The notes beneath the pieces were generated by a model. That model made no database searches. It worked only from the letters and a program-made list of their open reading frames with translations, and was not told where the DNA came from. Positions 16,322-26,096 of a DNA stretch of 50,122 nt are shown here, piece by piece. This DNA is from an uncultured Phaeodactylibacter sp. (GTDB lineage: Bacteria; Bacteroidota; Bacteroidia; Chitinophagales; Saprospiraceae): contig CAJXNH010000024.1 of NCBI GenBank assembly GCA_913057245.1, forward strand, positions 1-50,122, given 5' to 3'. Every line of letters begins with the position of its first letter. The first letter of the stretch is position 1. A program made the position numbers and the translations under genes.

Positions 16322-17935
16322 ATGGCGAACCTAAGTCCCCGGCCGGGGCTTCTTGGACACAGGCTTGCTGCCCATCTGCTCCGGCGGGCTTCCTTTGCTG
16401 TCTCCAAAGACCGGATTAATGCATTTGCCGGCATGACGGCAACGGAAGCAGTGGAAACACTCCTGGCCATACCTTCACTTGTGCATCCCGAAGGACCCAT
16501 CAACTGGATGGATGGCACAACGCCCTGGCTCACCACAGGCCCCTATGATAACGGCCCCAACACCTTCATGGGCAGAAAACGCCGTGCCGTATGGCTCTGG
16601 GTGGTGAATGAAATGCTTCATGATCCATCCGTGCGGCATAAAATGGCGCTGTTCTGGCACAGCATTTTCGTAACTGAGGAAGACCGCGACTGGTCTGAAT
16701 TTGACTTGTTCAGGCTGTTCCAAATGTTTGCCACAGGCAACGTAAAAACGCTGGCCTATAAGGTCACCCTCGACAATAAAATGCTACGCTATCTCAACAA
16801 TAACAACAACCGGCGCGACAGCCCTAATGAAAATTACGCCCGCGAATTCCTGGAGCTTTTTACCATCCTGAAAGGGCCCGTGCAAGGTACCGGCGATTAC
16901 ACCAACTACACCGAAGAAGACATCAAACAGGCCGCCCGCGTCCTCACCGGATTCGACGATGAAGGCTTCGATAATAAAGACCCAGAGACCGGGCTGGCTA
17001 CCGGACGAGCCATCTACAACCGCCACCACGCCGGGTTCAAGACCTTTTCCGCTGCTTTTGGAAATCAAACCATTACCGGCGCTACCGACGAGGCCGATAT
17101 GTACCGGGAGCTACAGGACTTTGTAGACATGGTCTTCAACCAACCGGAAACCGCACGGGCTTACGTACGGCGCCTCTACCACTTTTTTGTAAAAGACATC
17201 ATCAGTGAGGAAACCGAGCAGGACATCATACAACCGCTTGCAGAACAGCTCTACAATGATGGATACCATATCGAAAACACCCTGAAGACCCTGCTCTGCA
17301 GCCGTCACTTCTACAATGAAGATGACAGCAACGCTAAAGACGAAGTGATCGGCGGAAAACTGAAAAGCCCACTGGATTACCTCCTCGGCGCCATCAACTT
17401 GTTTAATGCCAATAAAATGGGGGTGCTCAATGACAACGCGGACCACTACGACGCCACCGCTCAGCGCTTTTTGTACAACCACCTGGAGCATATTGGTTTT
17501 ACCTTCTATCCCCTCTCCGTAGAAGGCTACCCGGGTTTCTTTAAAGCGCCCAATTACAGTAAATCCTGGTTCGATCAGTCCACCATCGCCTACCGGTTCC
17601 GCCTGCCCTATACGCTATTGGAGGGCAAAACCGTTCAAAACAACCGCGACATCCCGTTTCAGATCGATCTGGTTCCCTTCTTCCGGGACAACTTCACCAA
17701 TCAGGAATACGCAGACGAACTGGTCCGGCAGTTTTTGGAACTCACCTTACCGGAAATGCCACAAGGTGAACGATTTGACTACTTCCTACAGAAACTGCTC
17801 GGCGACCTCAGCCCCATCAACTGGATGTTTGAATGGCAGGGCTATCTGCAGTCCGGCAACGATGAGTCCGTCAAAGTCGCCCTCACCGACCTCTTTGAAG
17901 CCGTCGTGGGCTCACCGGAATTCCAAACTTTCTAA
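16322..17935 (+). CDS. DUF1800 family protein
   Basis: 537 residues of DUF1800 type. Family features are the N-terminal HLLRRASFAVSKDRINAFAG (about 18-37), HKMALFWHSIFVTEE (about 106), the Asn run followed by NENYAREFLELFT (about 158-180) and DIKQAARVLTGF. No signal peptide is visible at the chosen ATG. DUF1800 genes almost always sit next to DUF1501 genes in Bacteroidota, Planctomycetota and Proteobacteria, as here (20-base gap). The biochemical role is unknown; a part in export or maturation of secreted proteins is often guessed. First gene of a three-gene cassette. Confidence 0.9.
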   Translation: MANLSPRPGLLGHRLAAHLLRRASFAVSKDRINAFAGMTATEAVETLLAIPSLVHPEGPINWMDGTTPWLTTGPYDNGPNTFMGRKRRAVWLWVVNEMLHDPSVRHKMALFWHSIFVTEEDRDWSEFDLFRLFQMFATGNVKTLAYKVTLDNKMLRYLNNNNNRRDSPNENYAREFLELFTILKGPVQGTGDYTNYTEEDIKQAARVLTGFDDEGFDNKDPETGLATGRAIYNRHHAGFKTFSAAFGNQTITGATDEADMYRELQDFVDMVFNQPETARAYVRRLYHFFVKDIISEETEQDIIQPLAEQLYNDGYHIENTLKTLLCSRHFYNEDDSNAKDEVIGGKLKSPLDYLLGAINLFNANKMGVLNDNADHYDATAQRFLYNHLEHIGFTFYPLSVEGYPGFFKAPNYSKSWFDQSTIAYRFRLPYTLLEGKTVQNNRDIPFQIDLVPFFRDNFTNQEYADELVRQFLELTLPEMPQGERFDYFLQKLLGDLSPINWMFEWQGYLQSGNDESVKVALTDLFEAVVGSPEFQTF

Positions 17936-17955
17936 AACCGACCAACACCGAAATC

Positions 17956-19980
17956 ATGAACAGAAGAAACTTCCTTCAACAATCGGCAGCATTGGGGATG
18001 TACCCCCTTCTGGCCGGTGCGATGCCGCTTAGAGGAATCGCCTCGACCACGCCTTTCCTGCCCAACCCCTGCGAAGTGACTGACCGGAGTGTCGTCATCA
18101 TATTTCTTAACGGTGCCAATGATATTTTCAACACGGCGGTACCTTTATCCCAATTTTCAGCTTACACACAATTCCGCCCCTCCATCTACTTGCCTGAACA
18201 AAGCCTGATTACCCTGGACGACAGCCTCAGCGACGATCAGGCACTCGGGCTGCACCCCCGCCTTTCGGCCTTCAAAAACCTGTACGATGATGGCTTACTG
18301 ACGATGGTTCAGGGGGTGGGCTACGATCAGCCCAACCGCTCCCACTTCAAATCTACGGAGAACTGGCTAACCGGCAGCGGTGGCGCCCTGCAAAATGAAA
18401 GAAGCGGCTGGATGGCCCGCTTCCTGGAAGACCGCTACCCGGGCTACAACGGCACGCCCTTTGACGGTGAGCCGGACCCCCTGGCCCTCCTCTTTGGCAA
18501 TACCATCTCTACCGGCTTCCACTCTGCCGCCGAGCACCGCCTGGAGATCAACCTCTCCGGTCAGGACCCGTCCGGCTTTTATACCATGATCTCCTCCCTG
18601 GGCGGAGCGCCGATTATGGACATCCCGAATACCGATCACGGTGGCATACTGAACCACATTCAGACCATCAGCAACAGCGTGAATGTCTACGCTTCCCGGA
18701 TTTCAGATACCTTTAACAACGGTACCAATTCGGCAGACTACCCCAATAGTTCCCTCGGCAATCAGCTCAAAACCATTGCCCGGATGATGGCAGGGGGCAG
18801 CCGCACCAAAATCTACATGGCCAGCAAAGGTGGCTGGGACAACCACAACAATATGGTGCAGTACAACAACAATACAGAGGGCACCCACGCCAACCTCCTC
18901 GGCGACCTAAGCGAATCCGTGGCGGCGTTCCAGGAGGATATCCAAAACATGGGCCTCGACAACAAAGTGCTGACCGTAATTTTCTCAGAATTTGGCCGCA
19001 AAATCATACAAAACGGCAGCCGAGGCACCGACCACGGCACCCTCAGCTCCATGTTCCTCATCGGCCGGGGCGTGGACGGTGGCGTGATCGGCAACAACAT
19101 CAATCTGAGCGATCAGGACAATCCCGGTGCGCCCAACCCCGAACAAATTCAGTACGACTACCGGCAGGTGTTCTCTACTGTCCTTCAGGACTGGCTGGGG
19201 GCCAATGATGACTCGCTAAGCAGTACCTTCAAGCGGCAGGAATACATCACAAACCGGCCCACTTTTATCAACGAGAGCAACCTGGTGCCCGACTCCTGCT
19301 ACTATACCCCTCAGCCCCCCGTGACCTGCGCCTGTATACGGGTGCGCCTGTTCCTCGAAGGCTTCTACGATCCGCAGTTGCAGCAAATGAATACCCAACT
19401 GCTGGACCGGAATGCATTGCCGAACACTCAGCCTTACAGCGTTACCCCCTTCAACTACAATGGCACCGAAACCGTAGCTGCCTGGCCGGAAGATACCGTT
19501 GACTGGGTGCTGACTGAGTTGCGCACTGCCAATAATCTGGCTCATGTTGTAGCCCGCAAAGCTTTCCTCCTTCGCGCTGATGGACAATTGATGGGAACTG
19601 ATGGTACCGCTGGGATTTCCTTTGATGGCGTACCGGATGGTACTTACCACCTGGCTGTATTCCACCGGAATCATCTGGCCGTCGTCTCCGCTGAGCCTAT
19701 TCCCACAGATAGCCCGAACTTCCAGTATGATTTCACGACCAGCGAAAACCGAGCACTCGGTGACCGGCAGCTCAAAATCACTGGACAGGTTTGGGCCATG
19801 CGCAGTGGCGATGCTGACCACAACCACATCGTCAACAATCAGGACTACAACCTCTGGAAAACCCAACAGGGACAATCCGCTCATTACGACAATCACGACC
19901 TGAATGCCGATGGTCAGATTGATGCCAATGATTTCCAGCTCTGGCGCGGTAACCGCAGCAAACTGGGCCAATTAAAATAA
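17956..19980 (+). CDS. Tat-exported DUF1501 protein with dockerin-like C-terminus
   Basis: 674 residues. The start MNRRNFLQQSAALGMYPLLA carries a twin-arginine signal. Residues about 40-430 are a DUF1501 domain, in the alkaline-phosphatase-like fold; metal-site-like patches include FLNGANDIFNTAVPLSQ, GGWDNHNN, SEFGRKI and GTDHGTLSSMFLIG. A middle region (about 455-600) looks like a beta-sandwich. The tail (about 616-665) has two Ca-binding loops, DADHNHIVNNQDYNLW and DLNADGQIDANDFQLW, as in dockerin type I repeats. No T9SS sorting domain is seen. The next gene starts 7 bases after its stop. A role as a secreted hydrolase or surface anchor is inference. Confidence 0.88.
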   Translation: MNRRNFLQQSAALGMYPLLAGAMPLRGIASTTPFLPNPCEVTDRSVVIIFLNGANDIFNTAVPLSQFSAYTQFRPSIYLPEQSLITLDDSLSDDQALGLHPRLSAFKNLYDDGLLTMVQGVGYDQPNRSHFKSTENWLTGSGGALQNERSGWMARFLEDRYPGYNGTPFDGEPDPLALLFGNTISTGFHSAAEHRLEINLSGQDPSGFYTMISSLGGAPIMDIPNTDHGGILNHIQTISNSVNVYASRISDTFNNGTNSADYPNSSLGNQLKTIARMMAGGSRTKIYMASKGGWDNHNNMVQYNNNTEGTHANLLGDLSESVAAFQEDIQNMGLDNKVLTVIFSEFGRKIIQNGSRGTDHGTLSSMFLIGRGVDGGVIGNNINLSDQDNPGAPNPEQIQYDYRQVFSTVLQDWLGANDDSLSSTFKRQEYITNRPTFINESNLVPDSCYYTPQPPVTCACIRVRLFLEGFYDPQLQQMNTQLLDRNALPNTQPYSVTPFNYNGTETVAAWPEDTVDWVLTELRTANNLAHVVARKAFLLRADGQLMGTDGTAGISFDGVPDGTYHLAVFHRNHLAVVSAEPIPTDSPNFQYDFTTSENRALGDRQLKITGQVWAMRSGDADHNHIVNNQDYNLWKTQQGQSAHYDNHDLNADGQIDANDFQLWRGNRSKLGQLK

Positions 19981-19987
19981 CCGAACG

Positions 19988-22900
19988 ATGAAAAGAACGA
20001 TCACCTATATTCTGCCGCTGGTATTCAGTCTTTTCACCAGCGGTCAGCTGCTGGCCCAAAGCGTTGCCCTGCAGCTCGAGGCCTCCAAAGACTGTAACCT
20101 TTACCGGTATTGTACAGATATTATACTCGCTTCCGACAGCGGAGAGCCCGTCCGCATGGGCACCTCCTCCCTGCTGCTGACTTACAATGCCGAAGCACTT
20201 GCGTTTCAAAGCTATGAGCCCCTGGCTTACAACGGAGGGCAAGATTGCCTGGACGGTACGATGAGCCCGTGGTCTGCCCATGAATTTGACGCCTATTCCC
20301 ATCCGGGAAAGTTCAGCCTGACCTTACTGCTCAACGATGCCATGCCACCCTGCGCGGAAATGGACGAAGCTCCTGCTGTAACCATAGGCACGGTTTGCTT
20401 CGACGTCAAACAGCAGGGGAGCGCCCCGGAAATCAGCTTTGATGCCGCCCACACCTCCCTCAACAGTCGGCAGGCCAATAACGGAACGGCCGCATTGCCC
20501 GTTTCCTCCTGGCCCACTTTGTCGGAGGCGGGGAGCCTGGCTTGCGACTGCCCGGGTGCAGGAACGGCCTGCGATGACCAAAATGTGTACACCGTCCACG
20601 ACCAGTACGACGACAATTGCGACTGTAAAGGCACCGTACTTGATTCGGATGGGGATGGCATACCCGATGGCGTAGACCCCTGCCAAAACCTGGCTTATGA
20701 AGCAGAAAACTTCCTGGAAGGGAATATTGATATAGACAACCATATCCCTCATTTTTACGGTGACGGGTTCGTTGACTATACCAATGATACCACGGAGTTT
20801 ATCCTCCTGCCTGTCGAGACGGGTATCAATGGGGAGCACCAGTTTACCTTTCGGTACACTTCCAATCACCGCGACCGGTTTCTGCAATTGGCTATAGACG
20901 GGGAAGTAATTGTCAATGAGCTGCTATTCCCGGAAACAGCCGATTGGGAAGACTGGCAGGAAATAACAATCAACCATTCTTTGTCAGCAGGTACGCACGA
21001 GGTTACTCTCCGCCCGGTGGATGGCTGGGGCCCAAACCTCGACCGTATGGTGGTTTCCATTTGTGACGGCTGTGCAGACAGCGGCAGCCCCTGCGACGAT
21101 GGCGCCCCCTGTACGATTGATGATGTACTCGACCGGGACTGCAATTGCGGTGGCCGGGTCATTGACGAAGACGGAGATCAGATTCCTGACCTTTGCGACC
21201 CGCACGTAGGTACTGCTGCTGATTTCCCCCTGGAAACCGGCATCGCCCCATCTGTTACCGAAAACTGGCAGACGATTACCCTGGCCGAAACTTACGATTC
21301 CATGGTAGTCATTGCTACCCCACACCTGATACAGAAAACCGACTTGCCAGTAGTAACCCGTATCCGGAATGCACAAGGCAACAGCTTTGAGCTGAGGATT
21401 CAGAACCCGGGTGGGACAACTTCCGCTAACTACGCCGTTTACTACGCAGTGGCTGAAGCCGGTACTTACTCCACTGAGCACGATGGCATCAAAATGGAAG
21501 CCCGCCTGGAGCCCGCCACAAAAACAGCCGATGCTTCCAACTGGTGGGGCAACCGGGAGCAACGGACTTTCCGGCAGTATTATGAAAATCCGGTCGTGCT
21601 GGGACAAGTCATGACCCATGAAAATGACGCCTGGTCCGTATTTTGGGCCTCCCGGGGCAATCATTCCGCTCACCCTCCGGAAATGAACAACCTCTCTGCC
21701 GGCAAACATAAAGGCGAGGACTACCACACCACCCGTACGGATGAAATGATCGGCTTCCTCATCATCGAAGCCGGTTCCTATCAGGTCCGCAACCGGATCC
21801 TGGAAGCCGGACTGGGCAGCGACATCGTCCGTGGCCCCAATAATCATGGCTACACCTACGACCTGAATAACCCTGAAATCCGGGGTGCGGTGCTGAGTGC
21901 TGCCGGCATGGACGGCGGTAATGGCTACTGGCCGGTCCTTTTTGGAGGACAACCTGTAGAGCCCGGACTGATCCGAATGGTAGTGGATGAAGATCAAATC
22001 CATGATACAGAACGCGGGCATACCACCGAACAGGTTGCCTACCTTGCCTTCGAAGACCGCATTTGCCGGTACGATGCTGATATGGATGGCGTTTGTGATG
22101 CGGAAGATGTGTGCCCCGGCTTTGACGATATGGCAGACGAAGATGAAGATGGCCTACCCGATGCCTGCGATGACTGTAACGACAACCTGATCGGCCGCCC
22201 CTGTGACGACGGCATTGCCTGTACGATTCTCGATGTATACACCGAAGACTGCGGTTGTGCAGGCATTCCTATGGACAGCGATGGGGACGGCGTATGCAAC
22301 TGGGAAGACATTTGTGAGAACGGCGATGACAATATCGACACCGATAACGATAGCATACCGGATGCCTGCGACCCAAATGTTGGCGATGCCACCACGATGC
22401 CCATAGAAACCGGTTTAATCACGGGCGTTTCAGATACCTGGCAGACGGTTACCCTCAACCGGAGTTTTGAAGACATGGTTGTTGTCGCCACCGTGCAGCT
22501 ACCCAGCTATGACTACGCCCCTGTGGTCCCGCGGGTACGCAACGCCAGCGGAAACACCTTTGAGCTGAAAGTCCAGAACCCAGGCGGCGCTACCGACAGC
22601 CTCTACGATGTCCACTTTGTGGCAGTGCAGGCCGGCAAGTACCAGGCTGCGCACGATGGCGTTACTATGGAAGCCGGATTCGTGAGTGCCCTTGAAACGG
22701 CGAACACCAGCTCCTGGTGGTCTGCACGTGAAAAACGCGACATGGAGCAACAATACAGCCAACCCGTTTTGCTCGGGCAGGTCATGAGCGAAAACGATAC
22801 CCGCTGGTCGGTATTCTGGGCATCAAGGGGCAACCATTCCGGAAACCCTGCTGAACCTGATAATTACGCTATGGGCAAACATGTCGCTGCCGATACCATC

Positions 22901-23596
22901 ACGGACCGGGCAGTGGAGACCATCGGCTACATCCTTATGGAAGCCGGACAGTACAACCTTAGCGGCGTTATGCTTGAAGCTGGAGTCGGGCCGGATATCA
23001 TTGGCGGTAAAAATGCGAGCGACATCTATAATACGACCGTTCCTGCACCCAATGGCGCCATCCTCAGCGTAGCAGGCATAAAGGGGGGCGACGGGCATTG
23101 GCCTGTCCTCTACGGTGCGGCGCCTTTCGGCAATCAGTCCTTCGAGTTATCCGTAGATGAGGATCAGATTTCCGATAGTGAGCGCTGGCATATGGACGAA
23201 TCCATTGCTTTTATTGCCTTTAATAACACCAACGCGACGATTCCGAATCTGGCGCTGACTACGCCTGACACACCGGAGCCCACAAGCCAGGTTGCAACAG
23301 TTAGTCCAACGCCGGAAGCGCCCATTACTCCGGGTGCCCGACTCCAGGCATTCCCGAACCCGGTTTATGATGTGGCAACAGTCAATGCGAACGTCAAAAG
23401 CGGCGCTCCGTGCACCCTGACTGTAGTAGATATGAATGGCAAGGTCCGCCTGACCCGCATTCACCCTCAAACCAATAGTCCGCTACTACAAGAACCCCTG
23501 GACCTCAGCCACCTGCCCAACGGCTACTACTTCCTCCGGCTGACCGATGGCGGTCGGGACCGAACGATCCGACTGGTAAAGGTTAATGGTCAGTAA
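19988..23596 (+). CDS. large modular secreted protein with T9SS type A sorting domain
   Basis: 1202 residues exported through Sec (signal MKRTITYILPLVFSLFTSG, cleaved near LLAQ) and then by T9SS. Modules in order: an N-terminal cohesin-like beta domain (about 25-180); a Cys-rich motif GTACDDQNVYTVHDQYDDNC (about 192); thrombospondin type 3-like Ca loops (DSDGDGIPDGVDPC, about 217); a CBM6-like domain (about 235-357); a second Cys-rich motif (about 366-389); a roughly 275-residue module (about 414-689); further Ca loops and a third Cys-rich motif (about 691-799); a second copy of the 275-residue module (about 804-1078); a Pro/Thr linker; and the sorting domain (about 1117-1202, LQAFPNPVYDVATVN, PNGYYFLRLTDGG). 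Probably a surface adhesin or carbohydrate binder. No catalytic motif seen. Confidence 0.88.
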   Translation: MKRTITYILPLVFSLFTSGQLLAQSVALQLEASKDCNLYRYCTDIILASDSGEPVRMGTSSLLLTYNAEALAFQSYEPLAYNGGQDCLDGTMSPWSAHEFDAYSHPGKFSLTLLLNDAMPPCAEMDEAPAVTIGTVCFDVKQQGSAPEISFDAAHTSLNSRQANNGTAALPVSSWPTLSEAGSLACDCPGAGTACDDQNVYTVHDQYDDNCDCKGTVLDSDGDGIPDGVDPCQNLAYEAENFLEGNIDIDNHIPHFYGDGFVDYTNDTTEFILLPVETGINGEHQFTFRYTSNHRDRFLQLAIDGEVIVNELLFPETADWEDWQEITINHSLSAGTHEVTLRPVDGWGPNLDRMVVSICDGCADSGSPCDDGAPCTIDDVLDRDCNCGGRVIDEDGDQIPDLCDPHVGTAADFPLETGIAPSVTENWQTITLAETYDSMVVIATPHLIQKTDLPVVTRIRNAQGNSFELRIQNPGGTTSANYAVYYAVAEAGTYSTEHDGIKMEARLEPATKTADASNWWGNREQRTFRQYYENPVVLGQVMTHENDAWSVFWASRGNHSAHPPEMNNLSAGKHKGEDYHTTRTDEMIGFLIIEAGSYQVRNRILEAGLGSDIVRGPNNHGYTYDLNNPEIRGAVLSAAGMDGGNGYWPVLFGGQPVEPGLIRMVVDEDQIHDTERGHTTEQVAYLAFEDRICRYDADMDGVCDAEDVCPGFDDMADEDEDGLPDACDDCNDNLIGRPCDDGIACTILDVYTEDCGCAGIPMDSDGDGVCNWEDICENGDDNIDTDNDSIPDACDPNVGDATTMPIETGLITGVSDTWQTVTLNRSFEDMVVVATVQLPSYDYAPVVPRVRNASGNTFELKVQNPGGATDSLYDVHFVAVQAGKYQAAHDGVTMEAGFVSALETANTSSWWSAREKRDMEQQYSQPVLLGQVMSENDTRWSVFWASRGNHSGNPAEPDNYAMGKHVAADTITDRAVETIGYILMEAGQYNLSGVMLEAGVGPDIIGGKNASDIYNTTVPAPNGAILSVAGIKGGDGHWPVLYGAAPFGNQSFELSVDEDQISDSERWHMDESIAFIAFNNTNATIPNLALTTPDTPEPTSQVATVSPTPEAPITPGARLQAFPNPVYDVATVNANVKSGAPCTLTVVDMNGKVRLTRIHPQTNSPLLQEPLDLSHLPNGYYFLRLTDGGRDRTIRLVKVNGQ

Positions 23597-23629
23597 AGAG
23601 ATTATTCCCCCTTATTTCAACTGAACCCC

Positions 23630-23661
23630 CGGACCGTATAGCAATATGCGGTCCGTTTTTT
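23630..23661 (+). terminator. terminator of the DUF1800-DUF1501-cargo cassette
   Basis: Stem CGGACCG/CGGTCCG (23630-23655) with a 12-base loop, followed by six T. It lies 34 bases after the stop of the cargo gene. Confidence 0.85.
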
Positions 23662-23696
23662 GTTAAGAGCCTGTTTGGACTTTAGTAATCGGGCTA

Positions 23697-23721
23697 TCCC
23701 GGTGCACCGGGACACTTTTTT
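23697..23721. terminator. second terminator-like palindrome
   Basis: TCCCGGTGCACCGGGA is a perfect 16-base palindrome, followed after three bases by six T on the plus strand. It may back up the cassette terminator. Confidence 0.5.
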
Positions 23722-23837
23722 GCTTATCCTTCGTTCCGGAAATCCTCATCCGTACAGACTCCGGTTTTCGTGCCTTGTCTAACCAAAAAATTGCAAATTC
23801 TCGCCTAGAAGACCAAAATCCCAACACGCTCTAAAAA

Positions 23838-25358
23838 TCAATCCCAGCGCTCCTCATCGTACGGGATAATGTAAGCCTTAATGGTCGTGCCGTCGAAGTC
23901 TTCCTGTCCCTCGCGCACAATGTCCGGGTAGGCAATATTATTGGGGCAAAAGACGAGGTACAGCCCGGTGGTGAGGCCGAGGCTCTGGCAGTAGTAGGCG
24001 AGTTGCCGTTTGCCGGATTCAAACTTTCCGGGGCTGTAGTAGACCTTCGTCTCAATGACAAATTCCTGCCCCCGGATATTGATAATCATATCGCTTTTAC
24101 CAAGGCCAGTATCGGCTTCCCGGTAAATTTTGCCGCCCAGTTCCTCGACGATAGCATGAATGTAGGTCTCAAAACTGTAAATCAATGCCGCTTCCCGTAT
24201 GGATTTATAGTTACCATCGGAGTCTTTTTCCCGGAAAGGGGCAAAACCACGGCGTTTGACGTAGGCCTTGTAGGCAGCGATTAGCTTTTCAAAGTTCAAT
24301 CCGCCCTCCGGGGTGAAGTACTCCGGGGCATAAATGGATCGGGTGATACGCTTTTGCTCCCCATTGGTGTAGGGATAGAAGGCATCGTACAGGCGCTTTT
24401 TGTAAAAAGGCACCCAAAAGGTTACGAATCCATCTTCGTCCTGCCTTATAAGACCATTGGTATGCAGGTACTTGATGCTCGGACGGTCAATTTTAAATGG
24501 GATTTTGTCTTCCGTGAATAAAAGCCTTTCTACAAATTTCCGCTCCTCTTTTGCCTTGTTATGAATATTCTCAAAGTTCTTATCAATCGACAACCTCAAA
24601 TACCAATCTTCCACCTCCAAATAAGCTGCTTTATCCAATACCGGGCGATCCGGAAAAAACTCCACCAATTTAGCTGCAAAGCCATTGACCAGACCCGGTT
24701 GATTAGCAGTGATGGTGCTGACTTTTTGAATAGTAGCTTCCGCAAAACGCTGACCGGTTTCCGACTCATGCTGATGAAGCAGGCTTTGCACTTCTTCGTC
24801 TGAAAAATAGGGGATGTCCAGGTTGTCTGCGATGTTGAACGGAGAAGCATTATCGCTCACCACACCCAGAATATTGGTGACGCCCACCAGAATGACGCTT
24901 TTCAGACCATGAGCGTGGCGGGAGTGGTACGCACGCCGAATCGAATGTAAAAAGTCCCCAAAAAAAGCTTCATTCACCCCTTCCACCTCGTCGATAATCA
25001 GGACGAGTTTTTCTTCTTTTAACTGTTCTATGGCGTGGAAAAGCCCGGCTATATCTGTCTGCGGTAGAGTCGTTCCCCACTGCCGGTCCAGATCGCTGGC
25101 AAATATCTCGAGAAAGGTGGACAGGGTAGCGTTCCGCACGCTTTCCAGATTGGTGTGGGCTACTTTATAGCCTTCTTCCTCCAGAAATCCTGCCAGCTGC
25201 CGGAAATAGGTGCTTTTACCCGTTTGGCGGGGTGCCCAAATCGTAAAATACCGTTCCTGCGCCACTAACTGCTGTCCCTTCTTGATAAGAGGGGTACGCT
25301 CTATCGTATAGTGCTGCTTTGGATTATTCGGACCTGAAGTATTGAAGTACCGCATCAA
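23838..25358 (-). CDS. AAA ATPase with C-terminal PD-(D/E)XK nuclease-like domain
   Basis: 506 residues (the second Met is an equally good start). An N-terminal AAA-type ATPase has Walker A APRQTGKST (about 42-50) and Walker B VLIIDEVEG (about 118-126), with a helical lid and winged-helix-like middle. The C-terminal part (about 400-490) has the PD-(D/E)XK pattern: Asp in GKSDMIINI and Glu-x-Lys in EFVIETKVYY. Such proteins are abundant in Bacteroidota as AAA-like/PDDEXK fusions, often as mobile or defence-associated lone genes. The nuclease role is inferred from the motif only. No partner gene in the vicinity. Confidence 0.82.
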   Translation of the reverse strand: MMRYFNTSGPNNPKQHYTIERTPLIKKGQQLVAQERYFTIWAPRQTGKSTYFRQLAGFLEEEGYKVAHTNLESVRNATLSTFLEIFASDLDRQWGTTLPQTDIAGLFHAIEQLKEEKLVLIIDEVEGVNEAFFGDFLHSIRRAYHSRHAHGLKSVILVGVTNILGVVSDNASPFNIADNLDIPYFSDEEVQSLLHQHESETGQRFAEATIQKVSTITANQPGLVNGFAAKLVEFFPDRPVLDKAAYLEVEDWYLRLSIDKNFENIHNKAKEERKFVERLLFTEDKIPFKIDRPSIKYLHTNGLIRQDEDGFVTFWVPFYKKRLYDAFYPYTNGEQKRITRSIYAPEYFTPEGGLNFEKLIAAYKAYVKRRGFAPFREKDSDGNYKSIREAALIYSFETYIHAIVEELGGKIYREADTGLGKSDMIINIRGQEFVIETKVYYSPGKFESGKRQLAYYCQSLGLTTGLYLVFCPNNIAYPDIVREGQEDFDGTTIKAYIIPYDEERWD

Positions 25359-25410
25359 CGTTGATTACTTTTCCCGAAGATAAGGACTTTTCCAAAATCT
25401 CTGCATTATC

Positions 25411-26052
25411 CTAAATCCGCTCCACCGCCTGCTCAATCGGCTGATCTCCCTGCAACATTTCATAGGAGCCCCGGTAGGTATTCGGCCGGTCCAGGATTTC
25501 CCGTATGGTGGTGGCCACATCTTCGCGGGGAATTTCGCCCATGCGCTCCTGCGTGCGCTCGCCGATGTCTACCTTACCCTTTCCGCTATCGTTGGTCAGG
25601 CGGCCCGGCTTGAGGATGGTGTAATTAAGACCGGAAGACATCAGGTGGTTGTCGGCGGCAGCCTTGGCTTCGTAGTAGTGCTTCATGGAGTCGGGCCATT
25701 CCTTCGGCTCAAAGTCGGCACCGAAGGCACTGACCATTACGAACCGGTCGATGCCCTTGGACTTGGCTTCGTTGATAGCCTTGACGGCGCCCTTTTTATC
25801 GACCAGTTCCGTTTTATCCTTACCGGTGTCTGCGCCAGAGCCTGCGGTAAACACCACAGCATCTATGCACTGAAAAGCATGGCTGATGTCTTTTTCCAGA
25901 TCGGCCAGTACCGGATTCGTCCCCTTTTCCTTAAAGGTGTTCAGGTCTTCTTCCTTGCGCACCATAGGCACCGGCTCGTGTTGGCTATCTTTAAGTTTAT
26001 CTACCAGCTGTGTGCCGATTTGCCCGTTCGCTCCAATAATCAGTACTTTCAT
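25411..26052 (-). CDS. NAD(P)-binding atypical SDR (NmrA/YhfK-like)
   Basis: 213 residues with a Rossmann dinucleotide fold at the N-terminus (MKVLIIGANGQIGTQLVDKL, GxxGxxG at 8-13). It resembles SDR_a5/YhfK-type proteins that lack a clear catalytic pattern (FVMVSAFGADFEPKEWPDSM, HYYEAKAAADNHL with a Y-x3-K, and the NYTILKPGRL ending). It is the last gene of the minus-strand cluster, 44 bases after the radical SAM stop. It might reduce a product of that enzyme or simply be co-transcribed; I cannot tell. Confidence 0.82.
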   Translation of the reverse strand: MKVLIIGANGQIGTQLVDKLKDSQHEPVPMVRKEEDLNTFKEKGTNPVLADLEKDISHAFQCIDAVVFTAGSGADTGKDKTELVDKKGAVKAINEAKSKGIDRFVMVSAFGADFEPKEWPDSMKHYYEAKAAADNHLMSSGLNYTILKPGRLTNDSGKGKVDIGERTQERMGEIPREDVATTIREILDRPNTYRGSYEMLQGDQPIEQAVERI

Positions 26053-26096
26053 AAGTGCTTTTACTGGTGAAGGACTGATGGGCGGCAGATGTTCGT

